A stretch of DNA of 42,872 nucleotides, from NCBI GenBank assembly GCA_022360275.1, contig JAKSDC010000057.1, positions 1 to 42,872 on the forward strand, read 5' to 3'. Of this stretch, positions 7,510-17,084 are shown piece by piece. The notes beneath the pieces were generated by a model. It searched no databases. It had not been told where the DNA came from and was given only the letters and a program-made list of their open reading frames with translations. The position numbers and the translations under genes are program-made. How positions within the stretch are numbered: position 1 is the first letter of the stretch; every line of letters starts with the position of its first letter. This DNA is from Chlorobiales bacterium. GTDB taxonomy: Bacteria; Bacteroidota; Chlorobiia; Chlorobiales; Chlorobiaceae.

Positions 7510-8282
7510 CAACGTATCTGACAAAAATACTCGAGCATAAGGCGGGTGAGGTGGAAGTTTTAAAACAGCAGCACCCATCGGCGCGTTATCGTGACACTGA
7601 GAAAGAATTACCGCGAACACGCGGTTTCAGGGCGGCGCTGCAAGATAATCGGGGGGGGATTCATCTGATTGCTGAAATAAAAAAAGCATCCCCTTCAAAA
7701 GGCATCATGGTTGAGAATTTTCAGCCTCTCGACATAGCCGGGCGTTATGCGGAGATCGGTGCTTCAGCATTTTCCGTTCTTACCGACCGAGACTTTTTTC
7801 AGGGTGCCAACGAGTACCTCCAACAGGTCAGCGGCACCTTTGATCTTCCTGTTCTGCGGAAGGATTTTATCATCGATGAATCACAAATATACGAAGCCCG
7901 CCTGATAGGGGCCGATGCAGTGCTCCTTATTGTCGCGGCGCTTGATGGTGAGAAACTCAGGGATTTCTTGCAGCTGGCCGAAGGTATCGGCCTCGATGCC
8001 CTTGTAGAAGTGCATGATCATGCGGAACTGGACAGGGCTCTTGAAGCCGGGGCATTCGTTGTCGGGGTCAACAACCGGAACCTGAAAGATTTTACCGTTT
8101 CTCTGGAAACATCGCTTCGTCTCAGGCCGTCTATACCGCAGGGGATTGTTTCGGTTGCGGAAAGCGGCCTGAAGCGAGCATCGGATATAACCATAATGCA
8201 GGATGCATCATTTGATGCCGTCCTGATTGGTGAAGGTCTCCTTGGGGCCGAACTCCAGCGCTTTACCTGGAAGCGGACTTGA
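7506..8282 (+). CDS. trpC: Indole-3-glycerol-phosphate synthase
   Basis: TrpC closes the indole ring of tryptophan by decarboxylative cyclisation of CdRP. The 258-residue TIM-barrel protein has the family's key segments: IAEIKKASPSKG (catalytic Glu/Lys), SVLTDRDFFQG, PVLRKDFIIDE, DALVEVHDHAEL, VGVNNRNLKDF and the phosphate-binding VAESGLKR and AVLIGEGLL. It is monofunctional (no TrpF fusion). It overlaps the carB stop by four bases (ATGA), so translation is coupled, and its 3' end overlaps the convergent rpe gene by 20 bases. No other trp gene is nearby, so it is a dispersed trp gene read with carB and purD. Confidence 0.96.
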   Translation: MTTYLTKILEHKAGEVEVLKQQHPSARYRDTEKELPRTRGFRAALQDNRGGIHLIAEIKKASPSKGIMVENFQPLDIAGRYAEIGASAFSVLTDRDFFQGANEYLQQVSGTFDLPVLRKDFIIDESQIYEARLIGADAVLLIVAALDGEKLRDFLQLAEGIGLDALVEVHDHAELDRALEAGAFVVGVNNRNLKDFTVSLETSLRLRPSIPQGIVSVAESGLKRASDITIMQDASFDAVLIGEGLLGAELQRFTWKRT

Positions 8283-8928
8283 TTTTTGCCGCTGCTTCTG
8301 CAGGGTTGCCGGCCTTGAAGAATGCAGTACCTGCAATCAGGGCGTCTGCACCGGCTGAGACGAGATCCTGCGCATTGTCTACAGTGACTCCTCCGTCAAC
8401 CGCGATAATCATTTCCGGATTGAACTTGTTTCGCTGGGCGTGGAGCTGTTCAACCTTGCCCAGAGAAGATGGAATAAACTTCTGACCTCCGAACCCTGGG
8501 TTGACCGACATAAGCAGAACAAGGTCGAGATCCGGCAATATCGATTCAAGTGTTGATACCGGAGTTGCCGGGTTGATCGATACCCCGGCTTTTGCGCCCA
8601 GGCTTTTAATGAGCTGTACGCTTCTGTGAAGATGGGCACAGGTTTCCTGGTGAACCGTTACCTGGTTGGATCCTGCGTTTATGAAGTCGGGAATGTATGT
8701 ATCGGGGTCGGAGATCATCAGGTGCGTATCGATGGTGATGCTTGAGCACTGTGCAATTGCTTTCACGATAAAAGGGCCGAAAGTTATATTCGGCACGAAA
8801 TGTCCGTCCATGACGTCGCAATGGAGCCAGTCGGCTCCCGCCTTTTCGGCAAGTTCAACAGATTCCAGAAGTTTTGTGAAATCCGCCGAGAGGATAGACG
8901 GTGCAAGAAGCGTGGTTTTCTGCTGCAT
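8263..8928 (-). CDS. rpe: Ribulose-phosphate 3-epimerase
   Basis: Rpe interconverts ribulose-5-phosphate and xylulose-5-phosphate in the pentose-phosphate pathway. The 221-residue TIM barrel has LAPSILSADF, DWLHCDVMDGHFVPN (metal-binding His/Asp), THLMI, LLMSVNPGFGGQKF and AVDGGVTVDNA, all diagnostic. It is the last gene of the minus-strand run, 47 bases after the Omp85-family gene, and its end overlaps the trpC end on the opposite strand by 20 bases. Start ATG 8928. Confidence 0.96.
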   Translation of the reverse strand: MQQKTTLLAPSILSADFTKLLESVELAEKAGADWLHCDVMDGHFVPNITFGPFIVKAIAQCSSITIDTHLMISDPDTYIPDFINAGSNQVTVHQETCAHLHRSVQLIKSLGAKAGVSINPATPVSTLESILPDLDLVLLMSVNPGFGGQKFIPSSLGKVEQLHAQRNKFNPEMIIAVDGGVTVDNAQDLVSAGADALIAGTAFFKAGNPAEAAAKIKSASR

Positions 8929-8975
8929 GATGGTTATACAAAAATGACGGATAAAAGGTTACTGAATGGTAGGTA

Positions 8976-11167
8976 TTAAAATGGTTCGCCAATTCCAAAA
9001 TTGAATGTAAAATCTCCGATGTTCCAGTTGGAAAATTGCCAGGGTTCGTCTTGTGAAGGATCGTAAAGCTTGTAACCGAAATCAAACCGGAAAGGGCCAA
9101 TAGGTGAACCGACACGAAGGCCGATACCGGCATCCCATGCGATGTCCTTGTACAGTGATTCAAGCGTCAGGGCATAAGGACCTGTTCTGTCCCATATGTT
9201 TCCCAGGTCGGTAAAAAAAGCGATACCGGAAGCCTGGCCGAAAAGCTTGAAAAATTTCAGGCGATATTCAAGGTTGGTTTCGATTTTTATATCCGCTCCC
9301 AGCGCTGCAGCGGCTTCGCTTTTGTTGCCTGCCGGACCAAGTGTACTGAAAAGCCAGCCCCGCATACTGTTCGGCCCGCCAGCATAGAATCGTCGATCGT
9401 CAGGCGTTGCGTCTGCTTTGCCGTAAGGGGTCATTGCACCGAGAAAGATTCTGCCGGCAAGTTGTTGTTGTTCGGTAAGATCTTTGGTGAAGGTAAACTG
9501 ACCGCTTGCTTTCAAAAACTGTGAATAAGGGGTGCCGAAAATCTGTGGCTCATCGTCCGTAAACTCTGTGTAGCTTTTGGTGTCGAGATACTTGTCGATA
9601 AGGTAGATAAGGCCGCCGACTTCTTCGAGGCTCACGTTCCAGGTATAGGTTGTCTTGCGTAACGGGTCGTTCTTGTTAGAGTGGTAATACTGTACGCGGA
9701 ACGTCTGGTTGAGATTGGTTTGCAACAGGCTGTCCAGACTGTTGTCCACGGCAGTTTCATCAGAAGGATCGACCCCGATATTTTCAGCCAGATCGGTTTT
9801 AAACAGCTCTTTGAAACCGTCAAGAGAATCTTTTTTTACCAGCTCCAGCTCGAAAAAATCAAAAATCAAACGTGATTTTTCAGTCAGCTGCATGTTATGG
9901 CTTAACCGCAGGAGACCTTTCTGGTTATCGAGCAGGATCGGCAAACGAGATCGGGAATATTCAAGGGTTCCGGCGTAGATGTTTCCCGGCTTTTTCAGTT
10001 CCGGTTTGACAATGTTCGCCGAAAGTTCGAATTCATAAGGCCTGTATTTTGAATAGAGACTTTCATCGAGATTTTTCAGCAGATCATTGGATTTGTTGAT
10101 CTGCATGCCGAAATCGATTTTGAATTTCAGGTTTTCAGCTCCTCCGAAAAGATTTTTGTTTTCATACCCTACCGACGTGCCTCCGAAAAACTCTCCATAA
10201 CGGTTATCAAAATAAAGTTTTGGTTCTATGAGGTGCTTTGGTTTGGGTTCAAGGTGAATCGACGTGTAAAGTTTGCCGTTGTGTACCGAGTCTTTTCGAA
10301 TGAAAACCGAGGTGAAGACGTTTGTCGAGCCAAAATTCTGCAGGGTCTTCCTTTCGAGAGATTGGCGTGTTGTGTCTCCGGGACGATAAGCTGTGTAGTT
10401 TGTGATGAGATCGGATGAGATGTTCTGTTCACCGTATACAGCGATATCCATGCTGTCCTGAAAGGTTTGCTTCGGTTGTGACGTGACGGTGTCATCCATT
10501 GGATCGTGGACGATAACTTGCAAGGGGCCGTATTCAAGCAACCGGGGGAGCGAAACGTTTACCTTAAGACCGGCAAGCAAACCGGTAGTATCCACCGCTA
10601 TACGGATACTGTCTTCATGCATGAAAGCATAGCCGTATTCCTTGAAGAAATCAACGGTTCGGTCTCTTTCCTCTATGAGGTGATCGACCGTGAAAACCGA
10701 ATCGCGCTTCAGTGTGCTTCCGGCAACATATTTTTCTCGCAGAGGGGTGGAGATCTTGTCAAGACCTTCGTACCTGACCGCATCGATCCGGGCCGGTGTA
10801 TTCTCCTCGATGTGAATAGTCAGGGCAACCCTGTTTTTTTTATCTGCACTTGTAACCGACGCATCGACAACCGCGTCAAAAAAGCCCCTGAAGGTATACA
10901 GTTTTTTTATCAGGGCAATGTCGCGGGCAAAAACTTCCGGGTTATAAGGATCTTTTTTGGAGGTGGAAATAACGTCCAGTATCTCTTCCTTGGTGAGTGC
11001 CAGGTTTCCGGTGACCGATATTTTTTTGACACGAACCTGATCAGCACTCTCGGAGCTTTCCTGTTTCTGAGCTATGCACGCAGGTGAGGGAATTGCTTGG
11101 ATGATAATCGAAAGAATCAGAAAGGCTGTGCATAGCCGGATGATTTTTTTATGTAAAAAAAAAACAC
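8976..11167 (-). CDS. Omp85-family outer-membrane protein (BamA/TamA-like), start out of frame at a 10-T tract
   Basis: Outer-membrane beta-barrel protein with N-terminal POTRA domains, of the family that inserts or secretes proteins. From 11165 down to 8976 the frame is continuous: hydrophobic signal-like KKIIRLCTAFLILSII, POTRA-like VRVKKISVTGNLALTKEEI and PARIDAVRYEGLD, then a barrel with GGPNSMRGWLF (compare the conserved (V/M)RG(F/W) loop motif) and the final FRFDFGYKL strands ending in aromatic F. No ATG, GTG or TTG occurs in frame before 10622, which lies inside a POTRA domain. GTG 11167, preceded by CAGGAG, is followed by ten Ts and is out of frame by one; eleven Ts would give a ~730-residue protein with a good signal peptide. 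Either a sequence error or a slippage-controlled start. It follows the DUF2795 gene by 18 bases. Confidence 0.85.
11155..11164. repeat. Ten-base A/T homopolymer at the Omp85 start codon
   Basis: Ten consecutive A on the plus strand, i.e. ten T on the coding strand, immediately after the GTG at 11167. Tract length decides whether the start is in frame with the POTRA/barrel frame: ten is out by one, eleven restores it. This is both a classic place for a sequencing indel and a classic place for slipped-strand phase variation. Confidence 0.75.
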
Positions 11168-11185
11168 GCGCCGTGGTATCTCCTG

Positions 11186-11413
11186 CTAATTTATAGGCTC
11201 TTCATCTCCGTAGCAAAAATCTTCGTCCGTAGGATAGTCAGGCCAGATTTCTTCAAGACTTTCGTACAATTCATCACTTTCGGGCAGATCGACCAGGTTA
11301 TCAATGACAGCCTGGGGCGCTCCTGTGCGATTTGCAAAATCGATCAATTCTTTTTTTGTTGCAGGCCATGGTGCATCGGCAATATATCTTGCCAGGTCCA
11401 GGTTCCAGAACAT
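11186..11413 (-). CDS. DUF2795 family small protein
   Basis: 75 residues, acidic towards the C-terminus (SDELYESLEEIWPDYPTDEDF). The N-terminal part (LARYIADAPWPATKKELIDFANRTGAPQAVI-type) matches DUF2795: a hydrophobic helix, a short PWPATKxEL segment and a second helix. Family function is unknown; the pattern looks like a small helical adaptor and there is no signal peptide. It lies between the M23 peptidase gene (24-base gap) and the Omp85 gene (18-base gap) on the same strand, so it is probably co-transcribed with envelope genes. The CAGGAG that serves the Omp85 start overlaps its stop region. Confidence 0.72.
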   Translation of the reverse strand: MFWNLDLARYIADAPWPATKKELIDFANRTGAPQAVIDNLVDLPESDELYESLEEIWPDYPTDEDFCYGDEEPIN

Positions 11414-11437
11414 ATGGTGTCGGGTGTTAATTCAGGA

Positions 11438-12364
11438 TTATGTGTTACTGTTGTGTTCCTTTGGGGCAGGTTTCGCTGTCAGGAAGCTTTCCGGTGCGAA
11501 ATTATCAAAAAAGTAGGCAGATGGATTTATCTTCCGGTTGTTTTTGTGTATTTCGTAGTGCAGATGGGGACCTGTTGAAATACCGGTATTGCCGGAAAGA
11601 GCTATGATATCGCCTCGTGTTATTTTCTGCCCTTTTTTAACCAGTGATCTTGAAAGGTGAGCATAAACGGTTGTATAGCCGAACCCATGATCGATTACGA
11701 TTTTTTTTCCGTAACCGAAATCATATCCGGTATACCGTACAACTCCGTTGCCGGGAGCATACACTTTTGTTCCTGATGGGGCCGAAAAATCAATACCGTC
11801 ATGATGTATACGCCGTTTGTAGATGGGATGGTGACGTACACCGAATCCACTGGTAATTCTGCCGTTTATAGGTTTCAGCGCAGGGATGCATGCGAAAAGT
11901 TCCTGGTTCTTGTCCCAGGTATCGTGGATTTTTTTGTGGCTTTGTTTTTGCTGTTCGATCTTGAGGCTGAGCTTGTCGATCTTTTTTTCTGTCATCGCAA
12001 GCAGGCGTGCCGATGACTCCCTGCTCGCAAAAAGTTCACCGGTTCGACTGCCACCGGTGCCCATTCTCTTTTCTTCTTCGGATATGACAGGGAGGTTTAC
12101 CGCAAGCCGCAGATGGTTGTCGGAGGCAGAGAGCGATTCAATTTCCTGTTCAAGCCTGGAAATCTGTTCTTGCAGTGAAATGAGTGATTCGTTGCCGGAC
12201 GAATGGACGGGAGACGTTATGGTGTTGTCGCTACGGAAAGCAAAAACGGTTGCAACCGATACAATGGAGACAAGAAGGAAGCTTGCGAGCAGGAGCGTAA
12301 CCAAGGACAACGGCACAGGCCTGCCGTCTTCTGTAACATAGTAGAAGCGTTTTCTGGAAAACAT
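11438..12364 (-). CDS. Membrane-anchored M23 family (LytM) peptidoglycan endopeptidase
   Basis: 308 residues. A short cytoplasmic N-terminus is followed by one membrane segment (about residues 20-43), a coiled-coil stretch (roughly 60-150), and a C-terminal LytM domain. Zinc and catalytic motifs are complete: GFGVRHHP, the HHDGIDFSAP (H-x3-D) pair and HLHYEI (H-x-H). An active periplasmic peptidoglycan-cleaving enzyme is predicted, related in layout to NlpD/MepM-type hydrolases. It is followed on the same strand by DUF2795 (24 bases) and the Omp85 gene and preceded by polA (92-base gap). The start ATG 12364 places a charged MFSRKRFYY before the membrane segment, as expected. Confidence 0.92.
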   Translation of the reverse strand: MFSRKRFYYVTEDGRPVPLSLVTLLLASFLLVSIVSVATVFAFRSDNTITSPVHSSGNESLISLQEQISRLEQEIESLSASDNHLRLAVNLPVISEEEKRMGTGGSRTGELFASRESSARLLAMTEKKIDKLSLKIEQQKQSHKKIHDTWDKNQELFACIPALKPINGRITSGFGVRHHPIYKRRIHHDGIDFSAPSGTKVYAPGNGVVRYTGYDFGYGKKIVIDHGFGYTTVYAHLSRSLVKKGQKITRGDIIALSGNTGISTGPHLHYEIHKNNRKINPSAYFFDNFAPESFLTAKPAPKEHNSNT

Positions 12365-12456
12365 CAGTCTCCTGTTCTTGGGATGTTCAGGGAATATCTC
12401 TGCAACCCTCGAAAATATAAAAAAAGTTTTCTGTTCGGCAATACATTCCTCAGGTA

Positions 12457-15225
12457 TCAGTGTGCGTCCAGCCAGTTTTTTCCGATCCCTATTTCAACCT
12501 CGACGGGTACGTTGGCAAGGCCGCACATTTCGGCGGCTTGTATCATGCACTCTTTTGCGATTGTTGAAAGCGTTTCTTTTTCCTTTTGGGTCGTTTCAAA
12601 AACAAGTTCATCATGAACTTGCAGGAGCATCGACGACCGCATCCTGTGCTTTTTTATTGTTTCAGCGGTAAGGGTCATTGCACACTTGATGATATCGGCG
12701 GCAGTTCCCTGGATAGGGGTGTTCATGGCTGCCCTTTCCGCAGCCATCCTGATGTTTCTGTTCCTGCTCTGCAAATTGTTGATGTATCTCCGTCGTCCTA
12801 TGAGCGTTGTGACATACCCTTTTTCAGCCGCATCGCTTTTGATTTTCTCAAGAGCCTCGAACAGCCCGGGGAATTTCGATTTATACGTTTCAATGATGGC
12901 TTTGGCTTCCTTTTGCGGGATATTGAGTCTCTGGGCAAGCCCGTAGGGCTGGATGCCGTAGAGAACGCCGAAATTAACCTCTTTGGCTTTTCGTCTCATA
13001 TCGTCGGATATATTCATGGTATCGAAAATGGTTCTTGCCGTTGCTGCATGAATGTCCTCTCCTTGTTTGAATGCGGTTATGAGTTGTGGGTCTTCAGAAA
13101 TTTCAGCTGCAATACGAAGTTCGATTTGTGAATAGTCAGCCGAAAGCAGGTAGTTGTTTTCGTCCGAAGGTATGAATGCTTTGCGGATTTCTCTGCCCAG
13201 TGGAGTGCGGATCGGGATGTTCTGCAGATTGGGGTTTGAGGACGACAGCCTGCCGGTTGCTGCGATGTGCTGGTTGAACGAGGTATGTAGCCTTCCGGTT
13301 TTCGGACAGAGCATTTTGGGCAAGGCTTCAATGTATGTGGTCTTGAGTTTTTGCAGGCTGCGGTATTCGAGGACGTCTTTTGCAACCGGATGAAGCAGTG
13401 CCAGATCCTCAAGGACCCTGACGTCGGTTGAGTAGCCTGTTTTGGTTGTTTTTTTCGCAGGCAGACCGAGAACATTGAAAAGGATGTTGCCGAGCTGCTT
13501 GGGTGAATCTATGTTGAAGCTGATTCCGGCCGTTTCGTAGATCCTTTCTGTCAGATCCTCGATCTGGCGGTTGACAGTTTTTGCAGTTCGTTCCAGTTGA
13601 AAGGTGTCAAGAGAAATGCCTCTGAATTCCATGTCTGCCAGCACTTCGACAAGTGGAAACTCTATATGGCGGCAGAGATGGTCGAGCTCGGTGTTTTTGC
13701 TGAGTATCGTGCTCAAGCTCTGCTGTAGCCGGAGGGCTACATCTGCGTCCTGACAGGCATAGGCGGTAAGTTTGTCGACAGGGACTTCCCGGATGGTTAT
13801 GGCGTTTTTTCCCTTGCCTGTCAGCTCACTGTAGGTTGTGGTACGGTACCCCAGGTGCTGATCGGCGAGGTCGTCGAGGTTGTGTTTTTCCTCCGGATTG
13901 AGCACATAACTTGCAAGCATGGAGTCGAATCCTACAGGGGAAAGCCGTATCCCGTAATTTTTAAGCACAAGTATGTCGTACTTGAGATTTTGTCCTTTTT
14001 TTTCAATGGCCCGGTTTTCAAGTACCCCTCTGAGTATGTCGAGTACCGTTTCGGGAGAGAGACCTTGTTCCGGACAGTAGATGAAATGAGCTTCTCCGGG
14101 TTTCCAACTGACTGACATTCCCACAAGCTCGGCTTCGAGCGTATTCAGGCTGGTGGTTTCGGTATCGATAGCAAAACCGGTCAGGTTTGCAAGTTGTTTT
14201 TCAAGGTTACGGACACCGTCTTCATCATCGATGAGACGATATGTTACATCCTGGGTGGGGGGGACCTCGGGATCGGAACCGTTGGTGCTACTGTTTTCAG
14301 GACGCCGGGTGCCCGGAAAAATTTGCGGGATTCTTGTCGCAACGCTTTTCATTTCCAGAGTGTCGAGCAAGTTGAAAAGCTTCGGGCCATCCGGTTCTTC
14401 ACATTCGAGGTCATACAGTGTTGTTGCCAGGGGAAGGTCGGTCCTGACGGTGACGAGATCCTGAATCAGCGGTCGGCTGGTTTCAAACTCCTCCAGACTT
14501 TTGCGCGATTTGGGAGGGAGTTCATCGAGATGCTTCAGGATGGCTTCGAGACTGCCGTAAGCATCAAGGAGCTTCGAAGCTGTCTTGGGACCGATTCCTT
14601 TTGCTCCTGGAATATTGTCAGAGCTGTCGCCGGTCAGCGTCAGAAAATCGATAAATCGTTCGGGCGGAACGCCGAACTGTTCCTTGATTTCTCTGTTGCC
14701 GAGAAGTTCCAGTCCGTTCTGTTTTTTGCCGGGCTTGAGGATTTTCACCCCGTCATGAACAAGTTGTGCGAGATCCTTGTCGGGTGTGACGATATAAATC
14801 GTGCATTGCTGCTCGAATTTTCTTGCAGCGCTGCCTATCAGGTCATCGGCTTCGTAGCCAGGTTGCTTCAGAACCGGGATTCGCATCGCTTCGACAAGCC
14901 TGAAAATCACGTCAAGCTGTGCGATAAGGTCTTCCGGCGGTTCCGGCCGATTTGCCTTGTAGGGCTCGTAGAGTTTATGCCGGAATGTTTTTTCGGCACT
15001 GTCAAAGGCGGCGGCAAGATAGTTTGGCCTGTAGGTTTCGTGAATTTTCAGCAACGTTACGAGAAATCCGTAGGTGGCGCCGGTAGGAGTGCCCTCTTTT
15101 GTTGCCATGCCGGTTCTCTGTAAGGCGAAAAACGATCGATAGACCAGCGCCATTCCATCGAGCAGAAAAAGAGAGGGCTTTTTACCTTTAGCCGCAGGGT
15201 GCTCTCTGTTCGAAGCCGTGTTCAT
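12457..15225 (-). CDS. polA: DNA polymerase I
   Basis: Full-length Pol I of 922 residues for Okazaki-fragment processing and repair. All three domains are present: 5'-3' exonuclease (LFLLDGMALVYRSFFAL at the N-terminus, GDSSDNIPGAKGIGPKTA), 3'-5' exonuclease with its acidic residues intact (FAIDTETTSLN, GFDSMLASYVL, YACQDADVAL), so proofreading is predicted active, and polymerase (SADYSQIELRI, RRKAKEVNFGVLYGI O-helix, QVHDELVFE). The frame remains open to 15300, but that extension would overlap pheA and lacks homology, so the ATG at 15225 (MNTASN) is chosen. It lies 28 bases after the pheA stop on the same strand. Confidence 0.96.
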   Translation of the reverse strand: MNTASNREHPAAKGKKPSLFLLDGMALVYRSFFALQRTGMATKEGTPTGATYGFLVTLLKIHETYRPNYLAAAFDSAEKTFRHKLYEPYKANRPEPPEDLIAQLDVIFRLVEAMRIPVLKQPGYEADDLIGSAARKFEQQCTIYIVTPDKDLAQLVHDGVKILKPGKKQNGLELLGNREIKEQFGVPPERFIDFLTLTGDSSDNIPGAKGIGPKTASKLLDAYGSLEAILKHLDELPPKSRKSLEEFETSRPLIQDLVTVRTDLPLATTLYDLECEEPDGPKLFNLLDTLEMKSVATRIPQIFPGTRRPENSSTNGSDPEVPPTQDVTYRLIDDEDGVRNLEKQLANLTGFAIDTETTSLNTLEAELVGMSVSWKPGEAHFIYCPEQGLSPETVLDILRGVLENRAIEKKGQNLKYDILVLKNYGIRLSPVGFDSMLASYVLNPEEKHNLDDLADQHLGYRTTTYSELTGKGKNAITIREVPVDKLTAYACQDADVALRLQQSLSTILSKNTELDHLCRHIEFPLVEVLADMEFRGISLDTFQLERTAKTVNRQIEDLTERIYETAGISFNIDSPKQLGNILFNVLGLPAKKTTKTGYSTDVRVLEDLALLHPVAKDVLEYRSLQKLKTTYIEALPKMLCPKTGRLHTSFNQHIAATGRLSSSNPNLQNIPIRTPLGREIRKAFIPSDENNYLLSADYSQIELRIAAEISEDPQLITAFKQGEDIHAATARTIFDTMNISDDMRRKAKEVNFGVLYGIQPYGLAQRLNIPQKEAKAIIETYKSKFPGLFEALEKIKSDAAEKGYVTTLIGRRRYINNLQSRNRNIRMAAERAAMNTPIQGTAADIIKCAMTLTAETIKKHRMRSSMLLQVHDELVFETTQKEKETLSTIAKECMIQAAEMCGLANVPVEVEIGIGKNWLDAH

Positions 15226-15253
15226 ATCGAATGTCAGTTGAAATTGACCGGTA

Positions 15254-16093
15254 TTATTCAACGACACCATAACTGCCCAGGATTTTAACCATGGTTGCAA
15301 ATTCCCTGAGATGCATCAGGGCGTTACGAATATCGGGGTCGCTTTCATGGCCGATGAAGTCCACGTAGAAATAATACTCGAAAGCTTTCATTCTCGAAGG
15401 GCGCGACTCGATCTTTGTCATGTCGATTTCCCGCAAAGCCAGTGTTGCCATTGCCTTGAAAAGCGAGCCTTGTTCATTGGGTAGGGTGAAAACGATCGAT
15501 GTTTTCTGTCTGGTTGTGTCAGGTTTGTTTTTGAGATCGAGATCTATCGTGTGATCTTCATGGGCGATGCAGAAAAAACGGGTGATGTTCCAGTCCTCGT
15601 CGGCAAGATTTTCTCTGAATATTCTCAGACCATACAGTTCAGCGGCTCTTTTGGAAGCTATGGCAAAGTGTGCCGGGTTGCCTTCTCCTGCAATAATTTT
15701 AGCGCTTCCTGCAGTATCATAAGCTACTTCAGGTTTCAGGTTTTTATGAGTCGCAAAAAAGTTGCGGCACTGGGAAAGGGCCTGAGGGTGCGAAAAAACT
15801 TTTCCACTGACCCCGACCGAAGCGTTCCGAAGTCCCAGCAGGCAGTGCTCAACTTTTACAAACGTTTCGGCGACAATAGTGACAGGATGCTGCATCAACA
15901 GGTCGTAGTTGTGATGGATACTGCCTCCCAGAGAGTTTTCAATGGGAATAACCGCACAGGAAGCCTCTCGTTGTTCTACGGCATGAAATGCTTCGTCGAA
16001 AGTCTCGAACGGAGTCGGGTCACCAAAGCGCAGCGCGGCTATTTCACCGTAAGCACCAGGCTCTCCCTGGTATGCAACCAGCCGGTTTGTCAT
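15254..16093 (-). CDS. pheA: Prephenate dehydratase
   Basis: Monofunctional prephenate dehydratase, 279 residues, converting prephenate to phenylpyruvate for phenylalanine synthesis. The catalytic domain begins AYQGEPGAYGEIAA and includes ENSLGGSIHHNYDLL and the catalytic NITRFF (Thr-Arg-Phe). The C-terminal ACT domain carries the phenylalanine-binding ESRPSR motif, so feedback inhibition by Phe is expected. There is no chorismate mutase domain fused. It is the first gene of a minus-strand run (pheA, polA, M23, DUF2795, omp85, rpe) and is divergent from yebC across a 238-base intergenic region. Start ATG 16093. Confidence 0.96.
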   Translation of the reverse strand: MTNRLVAYQGEPGAYGEIAALRFGDPTPFETFDEAFHAVEQREASCAVIPIENSLGGSIHHNYDLLMQHPVTIVAETFVKVEHCLLGLRNASVGVSGKVFSHPQALSQCRNFFATHKNLKPEVAYDTAGSAKIIAGEGNPAHFAIASKRAAELYGLRIFRENLADEDWNITRFFCIAHEDHTIDLDLKNKPDTTRQKTSIVFTLPNEQGSLFKAMATLALREIDMTKIESRPSRMKAFEYYFYVDFIGHESDPDIRNALMHLREFATMVKILGSYGVVE

Positions 16094-16331
16094 TATTTTC
16101 TCTTGTGATTAATTTGCAGCATTGTCAATCGTATATCAACGTTTGTTACCTTGAACGGCAGGCATAGTGATGTAACAACAACCCGGAGTTTCGATTGATG
16201 GATTTCTGTTCTTGGTTTACAAAGGTGCGCAAAACGTTCAGTTTAGGTTAAAGAAAATAAATCTATTATCATAAACGGTTGCCTGAGTTCAGTTCAGAGG
16301 CTGTTTTCCTGTTTAATTAGCAAGTATACTT

Positions 16332-17084
16332 ATGTCCGGACACAGTAAATGGTCGACGATTAAAAGAAAGAAAGCTGCGACCGATCAGAAAAGAGGTAAT
16401 TTGTTTACGAAGCTCGTTCGAGAGATTACCATTGCAGCAAAAACAGGCGGCGGTGATCCAAGCGGCAATCCGCGACTGCGCCTTGCTGTCGATACTGCCA
16501 AGGCCAACTCCATGCCCCATGAAAATATACAGCGGGCTATCAAAAAAGGTACCGGTGAGCTTGAAGGGGTGTCTTATGAAGAGATAACCTACGAAGGTTA
16601 CGGTCCAGGCGGTATTGCGATCATCATTGAAACAGCTACGGACAACCGGAACAGGACGGTTGCCGATGTCAGGCACATCATGAACCGGCACAATGGTTCG
16701 CTTGGTGAAAGCGGCAGCGTCAGCTGGATGTTTCAGAGAAAGGGAAGTATTGATGTTCCCAAGGCTGTTGTAAGCGAGGAAAGGCTTATGGAGGTTCTTC
16801 TCGAAGCAGGCCTCGAGGATCTTGAAGCCGATGATGAGAGCTATTTCAACGTAGTTGTCGATGTCAAGGATCTCGAAACAGCGAAACAGGCGCTGGACGA
16901 TGCGGGGATTGCTTATGAGAACGCCAAAATGGATATGATTCCGGATAATTTTGTCGAGCCGGGGCCCGATGAAGCTCTCAAGGCCATGAAACTTGTTGAT
17001 GCTCTCGAAAACTGTGACGATGTTCAGGCGGTATACAGCAATCTTGAAATCAGTGAGCAGGCTATGAACAGCCTTGACTCATGA
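16332..17084 (+). CDS. yebC: YebC/PmpR family regulatory/translation factor
   Basis: 250 residues, full length for the YebC/TACO1 family: MSGHSKWSTIKRKKAATDQKRG at the N-terminus, GNPRLRLAVDTAKANSMPHENI, the central YGPGGIAI and TDNRNRT segments, and an acidic C-terminal domain ending DDVQAVYSNLE. Members are described as transcriptional regulators (PmpR) and as ribosome-associated factors that ease translation of difficult motifs. It is followed on the same strand by ruvC, the common yebC-ruvC order, although here a palindromic element lies between them. Start ATG 16332. Confidence 0.95.
   Translation: MSGHSKWSTIKRKKAATDQKRGNLFTKLVREITIAAKTGGGDPSGNPRLRLAVDTAKANSMPHENIQRAIKKGTGELEGVSYEEITYEGYGPGGIAIIIETATDNRNRTVADVRHIMNRHNGSLGESGSVSWMFQRKGSIDVPKAVVSEERLMEVLLEAGLEDLEADDESYFNVVVDVKDLETAKQALDDAGIAYENAKMDMIPDNFVEPGPDEALKAMKLVDALENCDDVQAVYSNLEISEQAMNSLDS

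Noticed and set aside
14194..15123. 309-codon plus-strand frame inside polA
   Set aside because: Antisense shadow of the exonuclease part of DNA polymerase I; no motifs of its own.
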